NCBI RefSeq assembly: GCF_016027715.1
Contig: NZ_CP065691.1
Span: 1,149,954-1,213,953, forward strand
Length of the DNA: 64,000 nt
Origin: Lactococcus garvieae
GTDB lineage: Bacteria > Bacillota > Bacilli > Lactobacillales > Streptococcaceae
Direction: 5' to 3'
Shown here one piece after another: positions 10,030 through 18,483 of this stretch. Position numbers and translations under genes: made by a program. The first letter of the stretch is position 1, and each line of letters starts with the position of its first letter. The notes beneath the pieces are model-generated. The model was not told the origin of the DNA and made no database searches. It saw only the letters and a program-made list of their open reading frames with translations.

Positions 10030-10587
10030 TTATGCACGTTTAAGGTACTCACCAGTTTGTGTATTAATTTCGAGTTTTGTTCCTGCTTCTACAAAGTCAG
10101 GTACATTTACTACTAGGCCTGTTTCCATTGTTGCTGGTTTACCAGATCCTGTTACTGTCGCACCTTTGATAGAAGGTTGAGTTTCAGCTACTTCAAGGAC
10201 AACAGTAGTTGGCAATTGAAGACCGATAACTTCTGTACCATAGAATTGAATTTTAACATCTGTATTTTCAAGAACGTAGAGCAATTCTTCTTTTACTTGT
10301 TCAACTGGAATTTCATACTGATCATAAGTATCATTGTTCATGAAGAAAGCTGTATCATCCATTTGGTAAAGGTATTGTGCAGGTACTGTATCGATGACTG
10401 CTTGCTCGAATTTATCTTCTGGACGGTATGTATCGTCAAATGTAGAACCAGAACGTACATCACGCAATTTCATACGCATGATTGTATTTCCTTTACCTGG
10501 TTTGTGGTGGCTTGCTTCCATAACACGGAGGAGTTTATCTCCGTTCAAAAATGTCATACCGGCTTTGAGGTCTTTTGCTGCTACCAT
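10030..10587 (-). CDS. efp: Elongation factor P
   Basis: Rescues ribosomes stalled at polyproline stretches. The 185-residue length and the three beta-barrel domains fit EF-P. The tip loop HHKPGKGNT places the normally modified lysine at K32, as in Bacillus-type EF-P. A C-terminal signature region ([18 protein letters not shown]) is present. It lies 157 bp downstream of pepP and 70 bp upstream of asp23, all on the minus strand. Linkage of a proline-specific peptidase with EF-P is a familiar arrangement in lactococci. Confidence 0.96.
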   Translation of the reverse strand: MVAAKDLKAGMTFLNGDKLLRVMEASHHKPGKGNTIMRMKLRDVRSGSTFDDTYRPEDKFEQAVIDTVPAQYLYQMDDTAFFMNNDTYDQYEIPVEQVKEELLYVLENTDVKIQFYGTEVIGLQLPTTVVLEVAETQPSIKGATVTGSGKPATMETGLVVNVPDFVEAGTKLEINTQTGEYLKRA

Positions 10588-10743
10588 AATTATATATATC
10601 TCCTAGTGAATATTCTATTTACTGCCTAAATAGACAGCTTTTAACAATTCATTTTAGCACAAATTCACCTCTTTTTCAAATTTCTATTCATTTGCTGAAA
10701 GGAATATTTAAAACAAATGAGGCTTTGAATTCTGGTTTTAGAT

Positions 10744-11793
10744 TTAAAGGATCAGAAGTTCTTTCGGTGATTGTGTCAAGACTTGACAGCCTTCTTCAGT
10801 AATAAGCAAATCATCCTCTATCCGTACGCCGCCAAAGTCAGGAATATAGATTCCTGGCTCATCAGTGACCACCATATTGTGCTTTAACTCTCCAACAGCT
10901 TTCGCACCGAAATAAGGAATCTCATGCACATCAAGTCCTAGTCCGTGGCCGATACCATGTGTAAAGTATTCGCCATAGGAAGCCTCTTCAATAATATTGC
11001 GGGGTACTTTATCAAAATCAACCAAGGACATTCCTGCCTTAGCTTCGGCAATCAGTCCTTCATTTGCCTGACGTACAGTATGATAAATTTCTCGCATCTT
11101 CGGACTAACCTCACCAACGAAGACTGTTCTTGTCATATCACTCGCATAATGATTATAATAGCATCCAAAATCAATAGTCACAGGATCGCCAAACTCAATC
11201 ATCTTATGCGTAGCAACACCATGCGGTAAGCTGCTGCGCTTGCCTGAGGCGACAATTGTATCAAAAGAGATGCCACTTGCGCCCATTTCCCGCATTTTGA
11301 AATCAAGGAAATTCGCAACTTCTATTTCTGTTCTGCCTGGTTCGATATAGCGCAGCACAGCTTCAAAAGCTTTATCTGCAATTTGGCACGCTTTCTTGAT
11401 TGTTTTTATTTCATCTGCTTCTTTGATTTGGCGTAGCTCCGCTACAAAGTTTGTCGTCGGTACAAGCTTAGCATTTTTTAACTTTTCTGCCAATACACGA
11501 TAAAAGGCAAAATCAACGGTATCTTCAAAGCCGACAGTATGGAGACCTTCAGCCAATCGAGCGATTTCAGACAAAGCATCACGTGTTTGGATGATTTGAA
11601 AGCCGGTAATTAACTGCCGTGCAATCCCAATATAACGATCATCAGTCATAAAGTAGGATTGGTCAGCCGTCATGAAAATCGTTCCCGCTGTGCCTGAAAA
11701 GCCAGTCAGATAATAGATATTTTTCATGTCAGTAAGGATTAAGCCATCTAAATTTTCTTGAACTATTTTTTCTTTTAAGTTGCTGATTCTCAT
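10744..11793 (-). CDS. pepP: Xaa-Pro aminopeptidase (M24B)
   Basis: Removes the N-terminal residue from peptides with proline in second position. The 349-residue protein has an N-terminal creatinase-like domain (TDMKNIYYLTGFSGTAGT) and a pita-bread catalytic domain. Metal ligands are visible: Asp in TIDFGCYY and in ASDMTRT, His in HGIGHGLGLDVHE, Glu in TDEPGIY and Glu in VRIEDD. A TGTTATAAT extended -10 (11828-11833) precedes an AAGGAG ribosome site. It heads the pepP-efp-asp23-nusB group. Confidence 0.93.
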   Translation of the reverse strand: MRISNLKEKIVQENLDGLILTDMKNIYYLTGFSGTAGTIFMTADQSYFMTDDRYIGIARQLITGFQIIQTRDALSEIARLAEGLHTVGFEDTVDFAFYRVLAEKLKNAKLVPTTNFVAELRQIKEADEIKTIKKACQIADKAFEAVLRYIEPGRTEIEVANFLDFKMREMGASGISFDTIVASGKRSSLPHGVATHKMIEFGDPVTIDFGCYYNHYASDMTRTVFVGEVSPKMREIYHTVRQANEGLIAEAKAGMSLVDFDKVPRNIIEEASYGEYFTHGIGHGLGLDVHEIPYFGAKAVGELKHNMVVTDEPGIYIPDFGGVRIEDDLLITEEGCQVLTQSPKELLIL

Positions 11794-11827
11794 CGTTTTC
11801 TCCTTTTAGTTTGGGATATTTTCTTCT

Positions 11828-11836
11828 ATTATAACA
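11828..11836 (-). promoter_or_regulatory. Extended -10 promoter of pepP
   Basis: TATAAT preceded by TG one base upstream, 34 bp before the pepP ATG. There is no good -35, as expected for an extended -10 promoter. Confidence 0.55.
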
Positions 11837-11872
11837 AAGTCTGAACGATAATATTGCTTCTTTCTCTAGTAA

Positions 11873-11901
11873 AAAAGAACCTCTAATAAAGAAGTTCTTT
11901 T
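11873..11901 (-). terminator. Terminator after the HAD phosphatase gene
   Basis: An 11-bp stem with one G-U pair (AAAAGAACTTC / GAGGTTCTTTT) and a TTTTTT tail on the minus strand, directly after the stop codon of the HAD gene. Confidence 0.8.
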
Positions 11902-11903
11902 AT

Positions 11904-12557
11904 CTATTCTGAATCAGTCAACAAGTTTTTGGCATCTGTAAGAGTATCGATAAAATAATCTGCTTGCTCTTGATCAATCCCAAAGTAATAATCTTTAACT
12001 GCCCATACTGTGGCACCTGCAGCCTTACCTGCCATAATTCCATAATGAGAATCTTCAATAATCAGTGTTTCTGAAGGTTGCACTCCAAGTTTCTCCATGG
12101 CTGCTAGATAGATAGCTGGGTTTGGTTTAGACTGCTCAAACTCATCTTGACCAGACAAGAAAAATTCGAAATACTGACGCAAACCGTGTGTATCCAAGAC
12201 TTCAGCAATCTCATGACGACGTGAACTTGAAGCTACAGCTAACTTGTATCCTTTTTCTGAAAAAGTTTTCAAAGCATCGGTAACGCCAGGTAAAAGTAGC
12301 TCTTTATAAGGAATTGGAAATTGTACATCATAATCCAAGAAATCTTGGTGAACTTGCGCTGCACGCGCCTCCGTAAACTCATCACGCAAGACTTTTGGCC
12401 ACATATCTTTCAAGACACTCCCTACAAAATCTTTGGGTGTTAAATGGCTGGCATCAATACCACTCTCTACAAAAAAGTTGTCTAAAACCTTCGAGTGAAA
12501 ACGTTCCGAATCAACCAAAACACCATCCATATCAAATACAATCGCTTTAAATTTCAT
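11904..12557 (-). CDS. HAD-superfamily phosphatase, beta-phosphoglucomutase-like
   Basis: Sugar-phosphate phosphatase or mutase of HAD subfamily IA; the substrate cannot be told from sequence. Motif I is FDMDGVLVDSERFH (nucleophile Asp 9, acid/base Asp 11). Motif II is VASSSRR near residue 110, the motif III lysine is in QSKPNPAIY, and motif IV is IIEDSHYGI. An alpha-helical cap lies between motifs I and II. Length is 217 residues. It is monocistronic, with its own terminator. There is no Shine-Dalgarno: the -10 box TATAAT ends 6 bases before the ATG, so the message is probably leaderless. Confidence 0.85.
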   Translation of the reverse strand: MKFKAIVFDMDGVLVDSERFHSKVLDNFFVESGIDASHLTPKDFVGSVLKDMWPKVLRDEFTEARAAQVHQDFLDYDVQFPIPYKELLLPGVTDALKTFSEKGYKLAVASSSRRHEIAEVLDTHGLRQYFEFFLSGQDEFEQSKPNPAIYLAAMEKLGVQPSETLIIEDSHYGIMAGKAAGATVWAVKDYYFGIDQEQADYFIDTLTDAKNLLTDSE

Positions 12558-12563
12558 AGGTTT

Positions 12564-12572
12564 ATTATAGCA
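12564..12572 (-). promoter_or_regulatory. Extended -10 promoter giving a leaderless HAD-gene mRNA
   Basis: TGCTATAAT on the minus strand, then AAACCT, then ATG at 12557. Transcription starting 7 bases after the -10 would begin on the A of the start codon. Confidence 0.6.
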
Positions 12573-12664
12573 TAACCGAAAGATTTCCCCACAGTATTTA
12601 CTTGAAAACTAAGGATTGGGTAGCCTTTAAAAGAACACTCTGGAGTTTAAGCTTTCTTAAAAAG

Positions 12665-12692
12665 AAACCCTGATAAACAATCAGGATTTTTT
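12665..12692 (-). terminator. Terminator after the aldolase gene
   Basis: CCTGAT / ATCAGG stem extended by near-complementary A/T flanks. On the minus strand it is followed by TTTCTTTTT. On the plus strand it has a T7 run, so it may work both ways. It ends the agaS-lacC-aldolase unit. Confidence 0.75.
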
Positions 12693-12716
12693 TATTAAAA
12701 TATAGGCATTAATATT

Positions 12717-13580
12717 TCAGCAACACTTCCCCGCTTTCCCATCAGAACCAAGCACTTGAATCTTTTGTTTAACAAGTTCTTTTACTGCTTGTTTGGCTGC
12801 GGTGTTGTATTTTTTCGGATCAACGACTTTTTCGTCTTCAGAGATATATTCCTTTATGGCATTTGTGAAAACAGCACGAAGTTCAGTCGCGTAGTTAACT
12901 TTCGCAATGCCCATTGCTACCGCTTTTGAGACATCTTCGTCCGGGATTCCTGAGGTTCCATGAAGCACCAATGGCACATCTCCGGTTTTAGCTTTTACAG
13001 CTTCTAGGATATCGTATTGGAGTTTTGGTTCTGCTTTATAGAAGCCGTGTGAGTTACCAATTCCGATAGCTAAGAAGTCAACTTTTGTGGCTTTAACAAA
13101 TTGTTCAGCTTCTGTTGGATCTGTAAAGGCTACTGTTTCTGCATTGTTTCCATCTTCTTTTCCGCCAACGATTCCTAGTTCTGCTTCTACTGGAATATCC
13201 ATAGAGTGTGCCATTTTGACTACTTCTTCAGTGATTGATACATTGTCTTCGAAAGGTTTTTTTGAAGCATCAATCATCACCGAAGTATAACCGGCACGCA
13301 AGCAGCGTGCCACGCGGTCAAAGTCGTCCCCGTGATCCAGATGCATCACAACTGGTACAGAAATTTTCTCTGCAGCAGCTTTAACCATATGATAGAACAT
13401 TTCGGGTGGTGTGGTGTTGAGTGTACCTGATGTCGTTTGCACAATGACTGGTGCATTCATCTCTTCTGCTGCTTCTACAATCGCCTCAGCCATTTCCATG
13501 TTTTCTGCATTAAAGGCACCAATAGCATAGCCTTTTTTAAATGCTTCTTCTATCATTTCTTTACTTTTAACAAGTACCAT
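12717..13580 (-). CDS. Class II (zinc) tagatose/fructose-bisphosphate aldolase
   Basis: Cleaves a ketose-1,6-bisphosphate to DHAP and glyceraldehyde-3-phosphate. Zinc-site residues are seen in VVMHLDHGDD (His near residue 83) and VEAELGIVGG (Glu near 134). GNSHGFYKAEP and VLHGTSGIPDED hold further His ligands. Length is 287 residues. It ends in an unusual Cys-Cys. It follows lacC by 26 bp, so by context the substrate is probably tagatose-1,6-bisphosphate (GatY/KbaY/AgaY type). A fructose-bisphosphate role (fba) cannot be excluded, because the two activities are not separable by eye. Confidence 0.85.
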   Translation of the reverse strand: MVLVKSKEMIEEAFKKGYAIGAFNAENMEMAEAIVEAAEEMNAPVIVQTTSGTLNTTPPEMFYHMVKAAAEKISVPVVMHLDHGDDFDRVARCLRAGYTSVMIDASKKPFEDNVSITEEVVKMAHSMDIPVEAELGIVGGKEDGNNAETVAFTDPTEAEQFVKATKVDFLAIGIGNSHGFYKAEPKLQYDILEAVKAKTGDVPLVLHGTSGIPDEDVSKAVAMGIAKVNYATELRAVFTNAIKEYISEDEKVVDPKKYNTAAKQAVKELVKQKIQVLGSDGKAGKCC

Positions 13581-13606
13581 TTTTTCTCCTCTTGTAAGTC
13601 TTTGTT

Positions 13607-14536
13607 TTATATTTTTTCTACTTTGAGTTGCTCAAACAAAGCTTGATAATTTGCCATATCGATATGGCCTGTTTTAGCTTCTTGCGCATTCAGCATGCCA
13701 CAAACATTGGCGCGTTTCAATGTTTCCTCGATCGATTCATGACGACTTATCCCATAGGCAAGGCCTGCAACCGTTGAGTCTCCTGAACCGACAGGATTGT
13801 CAACCTCAATCTTAGGGATTTTCACACGATAAAATTTGTCGGAAACTTTAGCAAATGCGCCATCTTTTCCAAGCGAAACCACAATCCACTCAATACCCTC
13901 AAACAGCTTATCCTTTAGGCTGTCTTCGATATTTTCTAAGGTTACCTCTTTGCCTAGCAAGTCGGACAATTCATCCAAGTTCGGCTTGATGAGGTGTGGT
14001 TTATAGTTGCTTTTGAGCACCGCTTCAAGTGCTTTCCCAGAACAGTCCAAAACAACTTTTTTGTCTTGTTTATTCGCAATTTTGATGAGTTCTGAATAGA
14101 AATTTTCCGGTAAACCTTCAGGTAAAGAGCCTGAAATAGTGATTACGTCGACTTTGGCTACAATTTCTTCAAAATTATGGATAAAGTGTTCCGCTTCTTC
14201 TTTTAAAATCCGTGGCCCTTTTTCTAAAATCTCAGTCTGCTGTCCTTCATGCAAAATCGCAATACAGTTGCGTGTTTTTCCCGAAATCTTGGTGAACTGG
14301 CTTTCGATACCGTCACTTTTTAAGTTTTCGATAATTTCAGCCCCTAAAATATCATCCGCAAACCCTGTCGCCAAGACATCTGCGCCTAATTCTTTCAGCA
14401 CACGGGATACATTAAGTCCTTTGCCACCAGCCGTTTTTCGCGCTTGTGCCACGCGATTGACTGTGTTTAAGTGGAAAGTTTCCAAAGGATAGGATATATC
14501 AATCGCAGGATTGAGTGTGACTGTTAAGATACTCAT
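13607..14536 (-). CDS. lacC: Tagatose-6-phosphate kinase (PfkB family)
   Basis: Phosphorylates tagatose-6-phosphate to the 1,6-bisphosphate. The PfkB signatures are KTAGGKGLNVSRVLKEL near residue 34 and the ATP-site DNPVGSGDSTVAGLAYG near 245, with catalytic Asp in GSGDS. The C-terminal MLNAQEAKTGHIDMANYQAL is characteristic of lactococcal and staphylococcal LacC. Length 309 is normal. It sits 14 bp after agaS and before the aldolase. No lacA, lacB or lacD accompanies it, so the substrate here arises from galactosamine-6-phosphate through AgaS and not from the lactose pathway. Confidence 0.85.
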   Translation of the reverse strand: MSILTVTLNPAIDISYPLETFHLNTVNRVAQARKTAGGKGLNVSRVLKELGADVLATGFADDILGAEIIENLKSDGIESQFTKISGKTRNCIAILHEGQQTEILEKGPRILKEEAEHFIHNFEEIVAKVDVITISGSLPEGLPENFYSELIKIANKQDKKVVLDCSGKALEAVLKSNYKPHLIKPNLDELSDLLGKEVTLENIEDSLKDKLFEGIEWIVVSLGKDGAFAKVSDKFYRVKIPKIEVDNPVGSGDSTVAGLAYGISRHESIEETLKRANVCGMLNAQEAKTGHIDMANYQALFEQLKVEKI

Positions 14537-14550
14537 ATTTTACTGCTCTC

Positions 14551-15702
14551 CTATTTTTCCAGAGGATGGATAATCACACCTTTTACTACACGGTTAACTG
14601 TACCTGATGCCGATGGTGTGTCTGGTGTATTTTTCACCAAAATTGAAGCATTTAAGGAAATAACGTGGGCAAAAGCAAAGGCTGGGAAGACGAGATATGC
14701 TTCCTTAAGTTCTGGCGCTTCCTTATAAGCAAAGCCCTCAGAAATGTGTTGTCCGATGACGACAGTTCGCTGTGCAATCGCGTCACCAGCAACTTCATTA
14801 TAGAGGTCCAAGTCATATTGACGAGTGTATGGCGTATTCGCTGCGAAGACGAAGACAACTGTGTTTTCGTTAATGAAAGACTTAGGTCCGTGACGGAAGC
14901 CCATTGAGCTGTCAAACATTGTTGCGATTTTACCTGCGGTTAATTCAAGAACTTTAAGTTGTGCCTCCCGTACAAAACCGGAAAGGGTACTTGAGCCAAC
15001 ATAGACCATACGGTCTGTATCGTCATTGAGATAACTTACGATTTCTGTTTCACGCTGAAAGACATCTTCAGCCAAGTCCGCAGCGATATGGACTTGCTTT
15101 TCTTTATCTGAAAGTTCTTCTGTTGAGAAAATAAGTGTTGCCAAAAGAGTCATTGAGCTGCATGATCCCGTCATGGCAAAGCCTTTGTCGTTGGACTCGT
15201 CGGGTAGGATACAGGTAAAAGCATTTTCCATTGTGAGGGCTAGCTGAGCTAACTTACCATCCTTGGCACAAGTGATAACCAGCTGGTAACTGTCTTCTAC
15301 AAGCTCTTCTACAATATCAACTGCAGCCACAGATTCAGGTGAATTTCCGCTTCGGGCAAAGGAAACCAGTAGGGTTGGTGTATCCTTTTCCAAAGTGGCT
15401 TGGGGCGCTGCGACGATATCCGTTGTCCCGATTGATTCAAAACGAAAATGTTCCGTATCTCCCAACTCAATCAAACTTTTAAGTACTGTGTCGCCTACAT
15501 ACTGTGAACTTCCTGCGCCTGTAAAAATCACACGAATAAAGCTATGCTTTTCTACAAGATTTGCCAAGAAAGCCTCAATTTCTGTTTTTCTTTCGGCATA
15601 TTCTTCAAAAACTTTACGCCAGAGGGCGGGCTGCCCCAAAGTTTCTCCCACAGTAATATCCGCGCCTAGTTCCTTAAGTCGTTCTTCTGGTAATTGAAGC
15701 AT
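14551..15702 (-). CDS. agaS: Galactosamine-6-phosphate deaminase/isomerase, SIS domain
   Basis: Family members convert galactosamine-6-phosphate to tagatose-6-phosphate plus ammonia. Two SIS domains are visible: FTGAGSSQYVGDTVLKSL with SFARSGNSPESVAAVD in the first half, and VYVGSSTLSGFVREAQLKVL with SSMGFRHGPKSFI in the second. Length is 383 residues. It is the first gene of the agaS-lacC-aldolase unit. Upstream lie a TATAAT box and two operator copies. An AgaS assignment rests on this context; a general SIS aminosugar isomerase is the alternative. Confidence 0.88.
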   Translation of the reverse strand: MLQLPEERLKELGADITVGETLGQPALWRKVFEEYAERKTEIEAFLANLVEKHSFIRVIFTGAGSSQYVGDTVLKSLIELGDTEHFRFESIGTTDIVAAPQATLEKDTPTLLVSFARSGNSPESVAAVDIVEELVEDSYQLVITCAKDGKLAQLALTMENAFTCILPDESNDKGFAMTGSCSSMTLLATLIFSTEELSDKEKQVHIAADLAEDVFQRETEIVSYLNDDTDRMVYVGSSTLSGFVREAQLKVLELTAGKIATMFDSSMGFRHGPKSFINENTVVFVFAANTPYTRQYDLDLYNEVAGDAIAQRTVVIGQHISEGFAYKEAPELKEAYLVFPAFAFAHVISLNASILVKNTPDTPSASGTVNRVVKGVIIHPLEK

Positions 15703-15746
15703 GTTCTTCCCTCGATTTCTATATTTACTTTAATCTTATGGTATCC

Positions 15747-15810
15747 ATTATAAGGTGCTAACCATAGGAAAATTTTCCAAATGAAGCTTTTAACAAACGG
15801 AAATTTTTCC
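15747..15810 (-). promoter_or_regulatory. agaS promoter with two phased operators
   Basis: TATAAT at 15747-15752. Operator copies are GGAAAATTTTCC at 15767-15778 and GGAAATTTTTCC at 15799-15810 (plus-strand reading). Their centres are 20.5 and 52.5 bp upstream of the -10 box and 32 bp apart. The near copy takes the place of a -35, and no -35 match is seen. An extra half-like ATTTTTCC follows at 15813-15820. Confidence 0.8.
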
Positions 15811-15835
15811 TGATTTTTCCTGTCTTCAAAATAAA

Positions 15836-15865
15836 AAAAGTAGATGATAAATCTCATCTGCTTTT
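15836..15865 (-). terminator. Terminator after PTS EIID
   Basis: A 12-bp stem with one mismatch (AAAAGCAGATGA / TCATCTACTTTT) followed by a T-rich tail on the minus strand, 7 bp after the EIID stop. Confidence 0.8.
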
Positions 15866-15872
15866 CTTAATT

Positions 15873-16712
15873 TTAAGGCCAGATTGATGGCCAGATGCCC
15901 ATCCCTGATCCAAGAATACCCAGACAGAGAAGGAGGATAATACAGCGGATTGGTGTCCATTTATGTTTTTGCATAAGGAAGAACAAAAGCATAGTCAATC
16001 CTAGAGGAAGCATTGAGGGCAAGATACCATCTAAAATGGCTTGAATATCGATTTTTGCTTCGCCATTGGGAATGATGATTTTAACGGAAGTCGCTCCCAT
16101 AGCTGAAGTTAATGCACCAACTACGAAAATACCAAGGATAGAGGCCGCACGTGTGAATTCCTTTGCATTGGCTGTCATGATACTGATTGCATCTGTCCCC
16201 TTCTTATATGACCAGTGCATAAGGAAATAACGTAGTCCAAACTGTACGGCATTAAAGATGAATAAGAAGATAAATGGAGCAGCAATATTACCAGCAATTG
16301 CCATATTGGCTGTGATACCTGCTGTAATTGGAACAAGCGTAAACCAGAAGAGTGCGTCACCAATACCTCCGAGAGGCCCCATCGCTGCGACGCGGACCGC
16401 ACGAATCGTTTGAATATCAGTTTTGTTTTGCTCAAGGGAGAGCACAATCCCCATAACGAAATTCACAAGAAATGGGTGCGTATTGAAGAACTCCAAGTTA
16501 TGTGCCATGGATGCAGACAGGTCTTTTTTATCCGTATGGATTTTTTCCAAACCTGGCAGGATAGAATAAAGCCATCCCCCCGCTTGCATACGTTCATAGT
16601 TAAAAGATGCTTGTAGATAAACGGAGCGCCAAACCATTTTGTTAAGAGTTTTCTTATCAAGTTGTGGTGCTGGTGTTTGATTTGAGTAATTATCAGGGAT
16701 ATTATATACCAT
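15873..16712 (-). CDS. PTS system mannose-family EIID component (galactosamine/GalNAc type)
   Basis: Membrane component of a mannose-family permease. It opens with TLNKMVWRSVYLQASFNYER, typical of EIID, and has GPLGGIGDALFWFTLVPI near residue 125. Membrane segments fill the second half, ending at GILGSGMGIW. Length is about 279 residues from ATG 16712. I chose this start because AAGGAG lies 9 bases before it; the in-frame GTG at 16730 would lie over the ribosome site. It overlaps the EIIC stop by 11 bp, so the two subunits are translationally coupled. Confidence 0.92.
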   Translation of the reverse strand: MVYNIPDNYSNQTPAPQLDKKTLNKMVWRSVYLQASFNYERMQAGGWLYSILPGLEKIHTDKKDLSASMAHNLEFFNTHPFLVNFVMGIVLSLEQNKTDIQTIRAVRVAAMGPLGGIGDALFWFTLVPITAGITANMAIAGNIAAPFIFLFIFNAVQFGLRYFLMHWSYKKGTDAISIMTANAKEFTRAASILGIFVVGALTSAMGATSVKIIIPNGEAKIDIQAILDGILPSMLPLGLTMLLFFLMQKHKWTPIRCIILLLCLGILGSGMGIWPSIWP

Positions 16713-17511
16713 CTTCATAATCTCCTTCACTAGCTGGTGCTGTAGCCGCAGCTGCTTTCAGTTTTGTATTCATTTGGAAATCCCAATAAGCGAATGCAAA
16801 ACCAATAACGGCAAGTAAAAGTAATGCAGGACCCTTAAGTGCTTCAATACCTGTGACAACAACAGCAAGTACGAACCCAAGGAAATAGAAGCCCCATAGT
16901 TCTTTTGAAACCATTACTTTGATCAGAATGGCAAAACCGACATAGCGCATCATATTACCTGCTGCACCGAGTCCACTCATGAGCCATGCTGGGATAGCAT
17001 TTACAACTGTATCCCCAAACGCTTGGCCACCGACGAAGAAGAGTGTTACAACTACACCAAAGATAGTCCCGAGTGCACACATAGCCAACCAGTTAATCTT
17101 AGCAATACCGGCTGGATTTGCTTCTTCTGCGTATTTGTCTGCCACACCCATTACTGGCGCCATAACAGTGAAAATCAAGGTTACACCATATTGACCAAGC
17201 AGTGAGAATGGGATAGCTGTAGCAACAGCGGCCGCAGGTTCAAGCCCAAGCGAAATAGCAAGCACGGTTGCCATGATACCACCAATAACAGCATTAGGAG
17301 GTTGTGCCCCTCCGACTGGCATGTTACCAATAGTCATAAGTTGATAAGTACCACCGACGATCAGACCGGTTTGAACATCACCTAAAATAAGACCGATTAC
17401 CAGACCTGTTACGATCGGTTGGTACAGAGATTGAAATAAACTAAATTGATCAATGGCAACTACAAAAGTTACGGCAAAGATCAAAATAATCTGAAAAATG
17501 GAAGCATCCAT
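16702..17511 (-). CDS. PTS system mannose-family EIIC component
   Basis: Sugar-translocating membrane subunit of the same permease, 269 residues. About seven hydrophobic segments are visible, starting with IILIFAVTFVVAIDQFSLFQ. The family stretch IVTGLVIGLILGDVQTGLIV lies near residue 35, followed by GGTYQLMTIGNMPVGGAQPP. The C-terminus is Ala-rich and acidic (SEGDYEDGI). Ribosome site AAGGAGAAAAAC precedes ATG 17511. It is separated from EIIB by a 156-bp gap that holds a hairpin. Confidence 0.93.
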   Translation of the reverse strand: MDASIFQIILIFAVTFVVAIDQFSLFQSLYQPIVTGLVIGLILGDVQTGLIVGGTYQLMTIGNMPVGGAQPPNAVIGGIMATVLAISLGLEPAAAVATAIPFSLLGQYGVTLIFTVMAPVMGVADKYAEEANPAGIAKINWLAMCALGTIFGVVVTLFFVGGQAFGDTVVNAIPAWLMSGLGAAGNMMRYVGFAILIKVMVSKELWGFYFLGFVLAVVVTGIEALKGPALLLLAVIGFAFAYWDFQMNTKLKAAAATAPASEGDYEDGI

Positions 17512-17568
17512 AAGTTTTTCTCCTTATATTTTTTATGTGATTTTATTAGAAATGAATCCCACGCTCCA

Positions 17569-17601
17569 GAACAGTTTCTGAATTTGGCAGAAATCCTGTT
17601 C
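17569..17601 (-). other. Hairpin between EIIB and EIIC genes
   Basis: Minus-strand GAACAG-GA-TTTCTG, loop, CAGAAA-CTGTTC: two 6-bp helices with a two-base bulge. No T-run follows, so it does not look like a terminator. It may be an mRNA processing or stability element inside the PTS operon. Confidence 0.5.
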
Positions 17602-17667
17602 CCCTTCTAACCGTAATCTTATCTCTAACAAAATCTCTTGTTCCCAAAATTAATGTAGACTATACCT

Positions 17668-18144
17668 TTAATTAAACAATTTATCCAATGGCTCGATTGC
17701 TGTAGTTGGCACGCGCTGAATCTCAAGTTCCACCCCAAGCTCTTTGAGCTTCTTGAATGCTGCCACATCTTCATCATCGACGGCAATAACTGTCGCAACT
17801 TGACGTTTTCCTTCTGACATGTGCATATTACCGATATTGACTTTTTTAATCGGTACACCGCCTTCAACTAATCGCAAAACATCCTTAGGTGTTTCACAGA
17901 TGATAAAAATAAGCTGACGATCAGCTGCCTTGCTGATAACATCAATCGTTTTTTGTAGGCTAAAATAACGTGTGGCTACACCTGTTGGAGCTGCCATATC
18001 CATGAGAGACTGACGCTGTGGATTACTCGCAACATTATCGTTAGCTACAAGCAAGAGATTTGAACCAACATAGCTGTTCCATTGAGTCGCAACTTGACCA
18101 TGAATCAACCGATTGTCGATACGAGTGAGTAAAATATTTGGCAT
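17668..18144 (-). CDS. PTS system mannose-family EIIB component
   Basis: Cytoplasmic phosphotransfer protein that receives phosphate from EIIA and passes it to the incoming sugar. The phosphorylated histidine is His15 in RIDNRLIHGQVATQW. Length is 158 residues, normal for the family. It has its own ribosome site (AAAGG before ATTATTATG). It lies 63 bp after the yajC-like gene and 156 bp before EIIC. Specificity for galactosamine or GalNAc is inferred from agaS and nagA, not from the protein itself. Confidence 0.93.
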   Translation of the reverse strand: MPNILLTRIDNRLIHGQVATQWNSYVGSNLLLVANDNVASNPQRQSLMDMAAPTGVATRYFSLQKTIDVISKAADRQLIFIICETPKDVLRLVEGGVPIKKVNIGNMHMSEGKRQVATVIAVDDEDVAAFKKLKELGVELEIQRVPTTAIEPLDKLFN

Positions 18145-18207
18145 AATAATGACCTTTCTTAATATAAGATTTGAATCCCATTTATGAGACTCAAGATGTT
18201 ATCAATT

Positions 18208-18483
18208 TTATAAAATCTGTGTAATCGCATAACGCGACACTTTAATATCGAGCTTATCCGCAAGCTTAACTCGGCAAAATTCTTCATCCAGCTGTGTAAT
18301 AGTACCCGTTAACCCACCACTGAACATGATTTCATTTCCTACCGCAAGTTTTTGATGAAGCTCTGCAATCACTTTTTTTCTTTTACTAAACTGTAAACCA
18401 CTTACAATACTATAAAAGGTACCGCCGATAAAAAGGAAAGCTATAAAAACCAGTGAACTATTGATAATAAATTCTCCGTTCAT
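18208..18483 (-). CDS. YajC-family small membrane protein inside the PTS operon
   Basis: A 91-residue protein. One N-terminal membrane helix (SSLVFIAFLFIGGTFYSIVS) is followed by a basic SKRKKVIAELHQKL segment and a small beta domain with VGNEIMFSGGLTGTITQL, which is the YajC fold. YajC is normally a SecDF-associated accessory subunit. This copy starts in the base after the EIIA stop codon, so it is translated with the PTS. Similar YajC-like genes sit in mannose-family PTS operons of streptococci. Its role there is not established to my knowledge. Confidence 0.8.
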   Translation of the reverse strand: MNGEFIINSSLVFIAFLFIGGTFYSIVSGLQFSKRKKVIAELHQKLAVGNEIMFSGGLTGTITQLDEEFCRVKLADKLDIKVSRYAITQIL

